A stretch of 14,030 nt of DNA from Planctomycetaceae bacterium UBA6163 (GTDB lineage Bacteria; Planctomycetota; Planctomycetia; Pirellulales; Pirellulaceae): the NCBI GenBank assembly GCA_002428205.1, contig DIUH01000162.1, forward strand, positions 18,466 through 32,495, written 5' to 3'. This document shows positions 6,743-14,030 of this stretch, piece by piece. The position numbers were made by a program, and so were the translations under genes. The number at the start of each line of letters is the position of its first letter. Position 1 is the first letter of the stretch. The notes under the pieces are model-generated. The model did no database searches, had not been told where the DNA came from, and saw nothing but the letters and a program-made list of their open reading frames with translations.

Positions 6743-8638
6743 ATGCGAAACCTTCAACTTTTTGTGCAAATCCATTCAGCCACCTTGGTCTGGGCGATTA
6801 CCTTGTTCGTCTGGACTACGGTCGGCGCAGCGTATGGCGATGACGTCACGCCACCTGCACCGGATGTCGCAACGACCGTGGCCGCATCGCCGCCAACGGA
6901 TAAGCCGTCCAGTGCATCGGCGGTTACCGATCCCGACGCGCTACCGCCAATCGAGACGCCCTGGGACTTCTCGCCCTATCGCGTGCAGATTTGGATCGCC
7001 AGCGACGATTTGCGTGTAACGGCAGAACACCTGGCCAAGCCGCTGGCAGAGTACCTCGATCGCGATTTCGCTTCGATTTGGCGGCTGAACATCAGTGACG
7101 CGCCGCTATCGGTTCGCGCCGCCGCAAGCCGAGGCCTGGGTAGCTTCACTTACGATTCGATCACCTCAGCCGACCCCGTGATCGCGCTCAAACGCAACCA
7201 TGTCGATGCACCACGAATCCGGTTCATCGCTGACGTCGCCACCTATGTCAAAAAGTGTTACGCCACCAGTGGCCGGATCGCGGAAGTGATCGACCGTGGA
7301 AAAGCGGCCGGCGACGAAGGGCTAAGCGGTGGTGCAAAATTGTTCGAAGCGATCGATGGCGATTCGTTGGCAGTCGTCGAAAAGTGGTCCGATCCGACTG
7401 TCGAAGCGATCATTACCAATCGCGGTATGGCCAAAGACTTGAAAGACCCGCCAGCGAAACTGATATCATTGCCGATCGATAATTTGGCCGCTGAAACGAT
7501 CGAAGCGTCTGACAAGTTGTTTATCGTTCACGTCGAAACAACACGTCTGCCCTGGACCGTATCAGTGGTTGAACTCGATTGTTTGATGCGCAACTTCTCG
7601 GTCGTCCACGAAAGGGCTGTCGCTAGCCCGAGGCTGTTGGTCAGTGTGATGGGACAAGCGATCACAGAAGTCTTCGCGCCGCTGATCCGTATCGAAGATG
7701 CCGGGGCCAAGAATGCCAAAGGCTTGGTGAGAGCTTATGGATTGATCACCGACGAAAAGAGCCCCGCAAGTGTTGCCAAAGACGATTTCTTTGTACCTAT
7801 GACTCGCAAGAATGACCGAAACGGCGATCCGATTCAAATCGGACCGCTGGATTGGGCTTTCTTGCACGTGAAAGAAGTCGACGGTGCAAGGCTGGAAATG
7901 GACTACCACGCCGGTAAAGCAGGCGGGTTGCAGGGCAGACAAAACAAACGGACGTTCCGAACGGCGACCCGAGTCCGACCGTTTGATGATGCGACAACGG
8001 TACGATTGCATGTGCAACGAAACCCAACCGCACCTCTGGTCGGTTATGAGATTTACGAACGTGGGTTGTCATCAACCGAAATGACGTTTGTCGGACGGAC
8101 CGACTGGGATGGTCGCATTAAGATTCCGAAATCCGATATGGCAATGCGATTGCTGTATGTGAAAAACGGTGGCGCGGTTCTAGCCCGTTTGCCCCTTGTA
8201 CCGGGCCAATCCGATTTAGAAGTCGCCGACTTGTTCGGGGATGACCAACGTTTGCGCGCCGAAGCCTACATTCGCGGCACCCAGAACTCCATCGTTGATT
8301 TGGTCGCAATCCGACAACTCTTCGCCGCGCGGATTCGCATGCGGTTGGCGGCCGGTGAATTGAAAGAAGCAAAGGAATTATTGGAAACGCTTCGCAACGA
8401 ACCTAGCTATGAGAAAATTGCTGGCGACATGGGACGCAAGTTATTGCAATTGAAAGGTCGCAACGGCGGCGAACAGGCGAAGATTGACAGGATGTTCGCC
8501 CAGACTCGCGAAATGTTGGTAAAGAACATCAGCCCGGCATTGATTCGCGAATTAGAAGAAGCGGTCATGGCAGCCGAGAAAGGTACCCCACCAACCCCTC
8601 CTTCAACAGCGGATACCGCCTCAAACGAATCGAATTAG
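6743..8638 (+). CDS. Exported protein of unknown function, coupled to the TPR-SBP gene
   Basis: I do not recognise this 631-residue protein. Start 6743 lies two bases after the preceding stop; an in-frame ATG at 6722 would add seven residues and overlap the upstream gene. Residues 1-31 form a signal peptide with a long hydrophobic core, followed by a Pro/Ala/Thr-rich linker (about 33-70). Residues 75-415 are a mixed alpha/beta region opening with P-W-D-F-S-P-Y-R-V-Q-I-W. Residues 415-490 look like a beta-sandwich (strand-rich, with a G-R-T-D-W-D-G-R-I-K-I turn). Residues 515-612 are helical and TPR-like or coiled-coil, with A-A-G-E-L-K-E-A-K-E-L-L-E-T-L, then a Thr/Pro/Ser/Asn tail. No catalytic motif is apparent. 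The near-overlap with the solute-binding gene suggests the two products work together in the periplasm or at the cell surface. It is probably a planctomycete-restricted family, which I infer from failing to place it. Confidence 0.8.
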   Translation: MRNLQLFVQIHSATLVWAITLFVWTTVGAAYGDDVTPPAPDVATTVAASPPTDKPSSASAVTDPDALPPIETPWDFSPYRVQIWIASDDLRVTAEHLAKPLAEYLDRDFASIWRLNISDAPLSVRAAASRGLGSFTYDSITSADPVIALKRNHVDAPRIRFIADVATYVKKCYATSGRIAEVIDRGKAAGDEGLSGGAKLFEAIDGDSLAVVEKWSDPTVEAIITNRGMAKDLKDPPAKLISLPIDNLAAETIEASDKLFIVHVETTRLPWTVSVVELDCLMRNFSVVHERAVASPRLLVSVMGQAITEVFAPLIRIEDAGAKNAKGLVRAYGLITDEKSPASVAKDDFFVPMTRKNDRNGDPIQIGPLDWAFLHVKEVDGARLEMDYHAGKAGGLQGRQNKRTFRTATRVRPFDDATTVRLHVQRNPTAPLVGYEIYERGLSSTEMTFVGRTDWDGRIKIPKSDMAMRLLYVKNGGAVLARLPLVPGQSDLEVADLFGDDQRLRAEAYIRGTQNSIVDLVAIRQLFAARIRMRLAAGELKEAKELLETLRNEPSYEKIAGDMGRKLLQLKGRNGGEQAKIDRMFAQTREMLVKNISPALIRELEEAVMAAEKGTPPTPPSTADTASNESN

Positions 8639-8753
8639 GCTTTCACCCGAAATCTACCAATCACCAGCAAGGCGTTGTTCGTGGCCGAACACTTGCGCAT
8701 CGCGTAAGCGCCGATTCTTGTCATGTTTCGCAACCTCAAATCCCCGCCATCCG

Positions 8754-10259
8754 ATGCGACCACTCTTCGTTGCTTTAGTCCTCTTCACGGGGTTTGCGGT
8801 TGACACCAACGCCAGCGACCAACCCCGTCCGAACTTCATCCTGTTCATCGCCGACGATATCAGTTGGGATGATTTTGGCTGTTACGGCCAAATAACCGCA
8901 CGAACGCCCAACATCGATCAGTTGGCGGCCGCGGGATTGCGTTTCGACCAAGCATTCTTGACCGCCAGCAGTTGTTCGCCCAGTCGATCGAGCATCATTA
9001 CCGGACGCTATCCGCACAACAACGGCAAAGCGGCGGAACTGCACCAGCCGATCTCTGCGAACTTAGATTGGTTTCCGGCGATCATGAAGGAAGCGGGATA
9101 CTATACGGTGCTGTCCGGTAAGAACCATATGAAGGTCGGCCCGGTACCCGATGGTGCGACAAAATCGAAATATACCGATCCGTGGCACCATACCAGCAGC
9201 GGAAACGAAAAAGGGAACGCGGGCGGCCACGCCCACTGGGTGAAAGAAGTTCAAGACCGACCTAAAGATCAACCTTTCTTCTTTTGGTTCGCCTCCACCG
9301 ACGCGCACCGCGACTGGGATGCCGATAAAGATTGGGACTCCGATCGATATGGCCCCAAGCACGACCCGGCAACGGTTTATGTTCCGCCATTCTTAGTCGA
9401 TACGCCCCAAACGCGACAAGACATGGCATCGTATTATAACGAAGTGACCCGTTTCGATTATTTCATAGGTGAAGTGGTCAACGAATTGCACCAGCAAGGT
9501 GTAATGAAAAACACCCTGTTGCTGGTGATGGCCGATAACGGGCGTCCATTTCCGCGAGCCAAAACGAGACTGCATGATTCCGGAATGAAAACACCACTGG
9601 TGGCGCATTGGCCCGGTGGTATTTCCATCAACGGCGCAACCGACAGCCTGGTCAGCGCGATCGATATAGCGCCGACGGTATTGCAGGCCGCAGGGCTAAA
9701 GCCGGCCGAGTCGATGCAAGGGATGAGTTTCCTGCCCATCCTGAATAACCCCAAAGCAACAACTCGCAAGTTCGCCTTCTCGGAACACAATTGGCACGAT
9801 TACGAAGCGCACGGCCGATCGATTCGCGAGAAAGATTTTTTGTTGATTAAAAACTTTAGGCCGCAACAGGCTTGGCAAGGTCCTGCCGATTCGGTCCGTT
9901 CGCCGTCACACCAAGATTTACTGGCTGCGCAAAAAGAAGATCAAAAACGATTGACGCCGGCTCAGGCCGACGTCTTGCTCGCCCCGCGACCGGAAATCGA
10001 GCTCTATCAAACTTCCACCGATCCCCATCAACTCAATAATCTAGCCGGACAACCCGAATACGCATCGATCCAAAAACAACTTGCCCAAACGCTCGCCCAG
10101 TGGATGGAAGAAACGCACGACAGTGTCCCTGAAAACATTTCAACCGACCAATTCGATCGTCAAACCGGCGACCGAACTGACAAAACGAACGCCTTTCGAG
10201 GCACCACACCAGGCGAAGATCGCCAAGCCGACCAAACGCACGCCCCGGGCCCACGGTGA
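8754..10259 (+). CDS. Exported type I sulfatase (formylglycine-dependent), possibly heparan-N-sulfatase-like
   Basis: A 501-residue sulfatase that would hydrolyse sulfate esters or N-sulfate groups, probably on polysaccharides outside the cytoplasm. Start 8754 begins a signal peptide (M-R-P-L-F-V-A-L-V-L...) with likely cleavage after Ala20; a TTG at 8718 would add an unneeded N-terminus. Metal ligands D34-D35 and D261-N262 are visible. C74 lies in C-S-P-S-R followed by T-G-R, the signature for conversion of Cys to formylglycine, and R78, K123, H125 and H185 complete the usual active site. The D-N-G-x-P-F-P stretch with K270 nine residues after D261 resembles the sulfamidase (SGSH, SulfAtlas S1_8-like) branch; that subfamily call is tentative. 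Activation needs a formylglycine-generating or anaerobic sulfatase-maturating enzyme, not encoded here. The final 30 residues are charged and look disordered. It lies 115 bases after the unknown exported gene and is probably a separate unit. Confidence 0.93.
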   Translation: MRPLFVALVLFTGFAVDTNASDQPRPNFILFIADDISWDDFGCYGQITARTPNIDQLAAAGLRFDQAFLTASSCSPSRSSIITGRYPHNNGKAAELHQPISANLDWFPAIMKEAGYYTVLSGKNHMKVGPVPDGATKSKYTDPWHHTSSGNEKGNAGGHAHWVKEVQDRPKDQPFFFWFASTDAHRDWDADKDWDSDRYGPKHDPATVYVPPFLVDTPQTRQDMASYYNEVTRFDYFIGEVVNELHQQGVMKNTLLLVMADNGRPFPRAKTRLHDSGMKTPLVAHWPGGISINGATDSLVSAIDIAPTVLQAAGLKPAESMQGMSFLPILNNPKATTRKFAFSEHNWHDYEAHGRSIREKDFLLIKNFRPQQAWQGPADSVRSPSHQDLLAAQKEDQKRLTPAQADVLLAPRPEIELYQTSTDPHQLNNLAGQPEYASIQKQLAQTLAQWMEETHDSVPENISTDQFDRQTGDRTDKTNAFRGTTPGEDRQADQTHAPGPR

Positions 10260-10352
10260 ACTCAACGTGGCTTCTGTTTCAAGCCTGAGCTCATCAACGC
10301 CCCAGGCTGGATGCCAGCACCCTTTCTCGCAGGTCGATTGGTGGCAATGACT

Positions 10353-10381
10353 TTGTAAATCTCCCAAACGGCGGATAGAAT
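10353..10381 (+). promoter_or_regulatory. Sigma70-like promoter for the Uma2-family gene
   Basis: TTGTAA (10353-10358) and TAGAAT (10376-10381) are separated by 17 bases, matching 4/6 and 5/6 of the housekeeping consensus at the best spacing. Transcription would start near 10388, leaving a leader of about 53 bases before the ATG at 10441. It lies in a 181-base gap behind the sulfatase gene, which fits an independent transcription unit. The call rests on sequence resemblance only. Confidence 0.4.
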
Positions 10382-10440
10382 GAACGTTTGATCTGTCGAA
10401 CCTACCCTTGATCGTACTCGTGACTCTTAGGGCCTGACGA

Positions 10441-11148
10441 ATGTCAACTGCTTTTGAAGCACATAGAGACCATCTCCAAGTGCAGACCAGTACGTTACTT
10501 CAGAATGGCGACCGGATGACTCGTACGGAGTTCCTGCGCCGCTATCGCGCCATGCCGAATATCAGCCACGCGGAGTTAATCGAAGGGAGAGTCTACATGC
10601 CGTCACCCGTTTCCGCCGACCGCCACGGCGAACCTCATTTCGACCTGATCACGTGGCTTGGCATGTATCGAGCCATGACGCCAGGAGTTGTCGGTGGAGA
10701 CAATTCGACGTTGGAACTGGACTGCGACAACGCTCCGCAACCTGATGGCTATTTGCGACTGACGGAACAAGCGGGCGGCCAATCTCGCCTGGTGAACGGA
10801 TACGTCCAGGGGGCTCCCGAACTGATCATCGAAATCACAGCCAGCACGGTCAGTTATGATCTGCACGAAAAGATGAATGCATACCGTCGCAACGGCGTGA
10901 AGGAATATGTCGTGTGGCGAACAAACGATTCCGCCATCGATTGGTTCATTCTGGTTGATGGCCGCTTTGACCCACATCCCATGTCAGACGATGGCATTTA
11001 CCGCAGCCTCGTTTTCCCCGGTTTGTGGCTCGACACCGTCGCTGTTCTGCGGGGCGACATGGCTCAAGTGTTGCAAATCCTGCAACAAGGCTTGGCTGAC
11101 GCCAGCCATCAAGAATTTGTCATGACCCTTTCGCCCAGCGGCGGATAA
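10441..11148 (+). CDS. Uma2-family (DUF820) PD-(D/E)XK nuclease-like protein
   Basis: A 235-residue protein of the Uma2/DUF820 family, whose fold is that of PD-(D/E)XK restriction-type nucleases; the biological role of these very abundant paralogues is not established. Family features run in order: the N-terminal R-T-E-F-L-R-R-Y-R-A-M-P and A-E-L-I-E-G-R-V-Y-M-P-S-P (44-56), P-Q-P-D at 99-102 with candidate catalytic D102, P-E-L-I-I-E-I at 127-132 with E131, and D-L-H-E-K at 140-144 with K144, followed by the usual Y-R-R-N-G-V-K-E-Y. All expected acidic and lysine residues are present, so it looks intact. ATG 10441 is the annotated start; ATG 10516 would drop the first 25 residues, but relatives often carry a comparable leader. 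No partner gene or methyltransferase lies nearby, so I see no restriction-modification context. It is cytoplasmic, with no signal peptide. Confidence 0.88.
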   Translation: MSTAFEAHRDHLQVQTSTLLQNGDRMTRTEFLRRYRAMPNISHAELIEGRVYMPSPVSADRHGEPHFDLITWLGMYRAMTPGVVGGDNSTLELDCDNAPQPDGYLRLTEQAGGQSRLVNGYVQGAPELIIEITASTVSYDLHEKMNAYRRNGVKEYVVWRTNDSAIDWFILVDGRFDPHPMSDDGIYRSLVFPGLWLDTVAVLRGDMAQVLQILQQGLADASHQEFVMTLSPSGG

Positions 11149-11204
11149 AATCACACCCGCCAAGAATTGAAAGTGCCAGTTTCCGCCTGCTTGGTCGACC
11201 TAGG

Positions 11205-11228
11205 CTTTGGTCTTGGTTTTGGTTTTAA
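11205..11228 (+). repeat. Short T/G hexamer tandem repeat before the PSCyt1 gene
   Basis: Four consecutive hexamers read CTTTGG, TCTTGG, TTTTGG, TTTTAA, three near-identical copies and one decayed copy. The tract ends three bases before the ATG at 11232 and takes the place where a ribosome-binding site would be expected; no Shine-Dalgarno motif is present. It could be chance, a slippage-prone tract, or an unstructured T-rich leader aiding initiation. Confidence 0.35.
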
Positions 11229-11231
11229 ACA

Positions 11232-14030
11232 ATGATTAACATCGTTCAAGTGCATTCTAACAACGTTGCGCGCGTGACGATCAGCGCAGCGGTTTTACTG
11301 CTGGTGCTGGGACTGTTGCCAGCTTCGGTGCGGGCTGAAGATGGAAAAATCTCATTCAGCCGTGATATTCGACCGATCCTTGCCGGGCATTGCTTCAATT
11401 GCCACGGCCCCGACGAAGCGTCTCGCGAAGCCGGTTTGCGGTTGGATACCGAAGCAGGGGCGCGAGCGATGGTGGTCGCGGATGGCGGTCCGGCAACGTT
11501 GATCGATCGTGTCACCAATCATGATCCCGATCTGGTGATGCCGCCACCGAGCGTGAAGAAACCGCTAACCGCTGCTCAATTCGACCTGCTGACTCGCTGG
11601 ATCGATGGCGGCGCACCCTGGGGAGACCACTGGGCGTTCGAGCCACTGGTGAAGCCGGAAGTGCCTGCGGTTACAGCGTCTACCGATTCGACGCTCCACA
11701 ATCCGATCGATCACTTTGTTCAAGCTCGCTTGGCCGCACGCGGTTCGGTTCCGTCGCCGGCCGCGGCTCGCGAAACCTTGGTCCGCAGATTAACCCTCGA
11801 CCTGACCGGTCTGCCGCCAACCCCCACAGAAGTCGATGCGTTCGTTCGCGATACGAGTGATGACGCGTGGGACAAAGTCATCGATCGCTTGCTGAACTCA
11901 CCAGCCTACGGCGAACGGATGGCGTGGAACTGGTTGGACGCCGCCCGTTACGCAGATTCAAACGGATATCAAGGCGACCGCGAACGAACCATGTGGCCTT
12001 GGCGCGATTGGGTGGTCGATGCCTTTAACCGCAATTTGCCTTATGATGATTTTACAATCTGGCAACTCGCCGGAGACCAGTTGCCCGATGCCACGTTTGA
12101 ACAGAAGTTGGCGACCGGGTTTTGTCGCAATCATATGATCAATGGCGAAGGAGGCCGCATCGCCGAAGAGAATCGCGTCGATTATGTGATGGACATGACT
12201 GAAACGGCCGGCACCGTCTGGCTGGGACTGACGATGAATTGTTGTCGTTGTCATGATCACAAGTTCGATCCGCTGACCCAGAAGGACTATTTCCGTTTGT
12301 CAGCGTTCTTCAATCAAACCGCGGTCGATGGCAGCGGCGGAAACCCGCAAACACCGCCCGTGCTGGAAACACCCAGCGACGACCAACGGCAACGAATCGC
12401 CGATACCGAGTCTCAAATTGCCGAGCTTGAAAAGCGTCTGCAGACCCGCCAACGAGAACTGGCTGATTCACAGGACGCATGGGAAAAGGAAACCTTAGCA
12501 CCAGCGGGCGATGCCGTTTGGCAACCGATGAAACCGATCGATGCCACCGCGTTGCACCAAACATTGACGATACAGCCAGACGATTCGATCCTGGCATCGG
12601 GTGAAAACCCACGTAACGATTCTTATACAATCACGCTTACGACTGGCCTGCAAAAGATCGCAGCGGTTCGGCTAGACGCCCTGAACCATGAAAGCCATAC
12701 CCAAGGCGGCTTGGCGAGGTCAGATAGCGGAAACTTCGTGCTAACGGAAATCGAATTTGCGATTGAGCAACAAGACTCCGACCAAGCAACCCCGCTAAAG
12801 ATCGCATCCGCGGTCGCCACTTATGAACAGGGTGACCTGAAAATCGCTTCCGCGTTCGATGGCAATCCGAAAACGGGTTGGGCCGTTTACCAAGGCAAGC
12901 CGATCGACCGATCGCACTCCGCCGTTTTTCGCTTTTCCGAAGCGGTTGCCGTCGGGCAGGACGCAAAACTTACGATCACGCTGCGACACGATTCCGTTCA
13001 CGCCTCGCATAACATCGGACGGTTTCTGATCAGCGTTACAAGTTCGCCCGATGCGCAATTGGACGGTGACGACGATTCGTTGATTGCGATTCTAAGAACC
13101 GCAGCCGATCAAAGAACCAAAGAACAACGTGACCAGGTCGCCACCGCACGGCGTTCCGCTGATCCGGATTATGTCGCCTTACAAAAACAGCAGGAAGGAT
13201 ATAAGAAATCGTTGAGCGACCTGCGAGCCAGTATCCCCAAGGTGATGGTGATGCAGGACATGCCGACACCGCGAAAAACATGGGTGCTCGAGCGTGGGGT
13301 TTACAGCAAACCGACCGACGAAGTGACTGCGGATGTTCCCCAAACGCTACCGCGATTGCCAACCGGCGATCCGATCAATCGGCTGACCCTAGCACGCTGG
13401 ATCGTATCGGACGACAACCCGCTGACCGCGCGAGTTACCGTGAATCGAATCTGGCAACAGTTTTTCGGTATCGGTTTGGTGAAGACGACTGAGGATTTTG
13501 GCGTACAGGGCGAAATCCCGCTCCAGCAAGATTTGCTCGATTGGTTAGCCGCTGATTTTCGTCAACACGGCTGGGATGTTAAACGACTGGTTCGACAAAT
13601 CGTAACCAGCCACACCTATCGCCAGTCGTCGCGAATCAGCGAATCTTACGGATTGTCTTATGAGGATGACCCTGAAAATCGTTATCTATCGCGTGGCCCG
13701 CGTTTTCGTCTACCAGCGTGGATGATCCGCGACCAAGCACTGGCGGCCGGCGGGTTGGTCGTTCGCGATCTCGGCGGTGTGCCGGTGAAGGGCTACCAGC
13801 CGGCGGGTGTGTGGGAAGAAGCGACGTTTGGAAACAAGAAGTATGTGCAAGATCAGGGCGACGCACTGTTTCGACGCAGCCTATACACGTTCTGGCGACG
13901 GATCATCGCGCCGACGATGTTCTTTGATAACGCGTCGCGACAAACGTGCACGGTCAAAATGTATCGCACCAATACTCCGTTGCACTCGCTGTTGACGCTG
14001 AACGACGTGACGTTTGTCGAAGCCGCTCGC
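11232..14030 (+). CDS. Secreted PSCyt1-DUF1549-DUF1553 planctomycete cytochrome-like protein, 3'-partial
   Basis: The frame runs uninterrupted for 933 codons to the right edge, so the C-terminus is missing. An in-frame TAA at 11226 makes ATG 11232 the earliest start. Residues 1-35 are a signal peptide (cleavage after V-R-A). PSCyt1 covers about 41-130: heme-binding C-F-N-C-H at 54-58 and a candidate axial Met103 in L-V-M-P-P-P. DUF1549 (PSCyt2) runs about 157-365, with a second CxxCH, C337-C-R-C340-H341, in N-C-C-R-C-H-D-H-K. A coiled coil (about 384-420), a beta-rich segment (about 470-610) that could be a discoidin/F5-8-type binding module, and a second coiled coil follow. DUF1553 (PSD1) begins near 708-716 (N-R-L-T-L-A-R-W-I). 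These large proteins are characteristic of Planctomycetes, are exported, and are often paired with a DUF1501 gene; their reaction is unproven, with redox or sugar-processing roles proposed. The sulfatase two genes upstream fits a polysaccharide setting. Confidence 0.92.
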   Translation, partial: MINIVQVHSNNVARVTISAAVLLLVLGLLPASVRAEDGKISFSRDIRPILAGHCFNCHGPDEASREAGLRLDTEAGARAMVVADGGPATLIDRVTNHDPDLVMPPPSVKKPLTAAQFDLLTRWIDGGAPWGDHWAFEPLVKPEVPAVTASTDSTLHNPIDHFVQARLAARGSVPSPAAARETLVRRLTLDLTGLPPTPTEVDAFVRDTSDDAWDKVIDRLLNSPAYGERMAWNWLDAARYADSNGYQGDRERTMWPWRDWVVDAFNRNLPYDDFTIWQLAGDQLPDATFEQKLATGFCRNHMINGEGGRIAEENRVDYVMDMTETAGTVWLGLTMNCCRCHDHKFDPLTQKDYFRLSAFFNQTAVDGSGGNPQTPPVLETPSDDQRQRIADTESQIAELEKRLQTRQRELADSQDAWEKETLAPAGDAVWQPMKPIDATALHQTLTIQPDDSILASGENPRNDSYTITLTTGLQKIAAVRLDALNHESHTQGGLARSDSGNFVLTEIEFAIEQQDSDQATPLKIASAVATYEQGDLKIASAFDGNPKTGWAVYQGKPIDRSHSAVFRFSEAVAVGQDAKLTITLRHDSVHASHNIGRFLISVTSSPDAQLDGDDDSLIAILRTAADQRTKEQRDQVATARRSADPDYVALQKQQEGYKKSLSDLRASIPKVMVMQDMPTPRKTWVLERGVYSKPTDEVTADVPQTLPRLPTGDPINRLTLARWIVSDDNPLTARVTVNRIWQQFFGIGLVKTTEDFGVQGEIPLQQDLLDWLAADFRQHGWDVKRLVRQIVTSHTYRQSSRISESYGLSYEDDPENRYLSRGPRFRLPAWMIRDQALAAGGLVVRDLGGVPVKGYQPAGVWEEATFGNKKYVQDQGDALFRRSLYTFWRRIIAPTMFFDNASRQTCTVKMYRTNTPLHSLLTLNDVTFVEAAR

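Noticed and set aside
8676..8691. Hairpin TGTTCG-TGGC-CGAACA between the unknown exported gene and the sulfatase gene
   Set aside because: It has a six-base stem with no T-run after it. It could be a weak operator or chance, not enough for a terminator call.
10269..10285. Hairpin GGCTT-CTGTTTC-AAGCC after the sulfatase gene
   Set aside because: It has a five-base stem and a seven-base loop without a following T-run; too weak to call as an intrinsic terminator.
11193..11200. Palindrome GGTCGACC in the gap before the PSCyt1 gene
   Set aside because: An eight-base palindrome without a second copy nearby is expected by chance in a window of this size and composition.
11232..14030. Possible frameshift in the PSCyt1/DUF1549/DUF1553 gene near 12300
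   Set aside because: Rechecking the codons around 12291-12312 gave a continuous frame (F-R-L-S-A-F-F-N), matching the family, and the frame at the right edge agrees with the start frame.

Overview
The window reads as chromosomal DNA of a planctomycete, most likely of the Pirellulaceae (Rhodopirellula-like). This rests on gene content: a PSCyt1/DUF1549/DUF1553 protein, a secreted sulfatase, a Uma2-family (DUF820) protein, and an ExbD/TolR protein followed by a membrane-anchored PQQ-type beta-propeller whose N-terminus resembles the segment attached to planctomycete Ser/Thr kinases. Base composition is moderately GC-rich, and convincing Shine-Dalgarno sequences are missing in front of nearly every start. 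All genes lie on the + strand. I see no rRNA, tRNA, CRISPR array, insertion sequence or phage gene.

Region 1 (1-8638) is a four-gene envelope cluster. It starts with the 3' part of an exbD-type gene whose frame is open to the left edge. Next comes a 1136-residue protein with a cytoplasmic acidic N-terminus, one membrane helix, a TPR-like stretch and a beta-propeller. It is followed by a 777-residue exported protein joining a TPR-like helical domain to an SBP_bac_5 (oligopeptide-binding type) solute-binding domain. Two bases after that stop begins a 631-residue exported protein of unknown function with a helical C-terminus. No ABC permease or ATPase gene is present. My inference is that these genes form one envelope module driven or organised by an ExbB/ExbD motor, with an exbB-type gene expected just upstream. 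This is the best candidate here for an undescribed system.

Region 2 (8639-10259) carries one exported type I sulfatase with an intact C-S-P-S-R formylglycine motif and the usual active-site residues, with features of the heparan-N-sulfatase-like branch. Region 3 (10441-11148) is a Uma2-family PD-(D/E)XK protein preceded by the best sigma70-like promoter of the window. Region 4 (11232 to the right edge) is a large secreted PSCyt1-DUF1549-DUF1553 protein, truncated by the window; in planctomycetes such genes are commonly followed by a DUF1501 gene. Sulfatase and PSCyt/DUF1553 genes are hallmark planctomycete families often linked to processing of sulfated polysaccharides, but their cooperation here is inferred from adjacency only.

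The gaps between genes are short (2-200 bases). No stretch over 300 bases lacks a gene.
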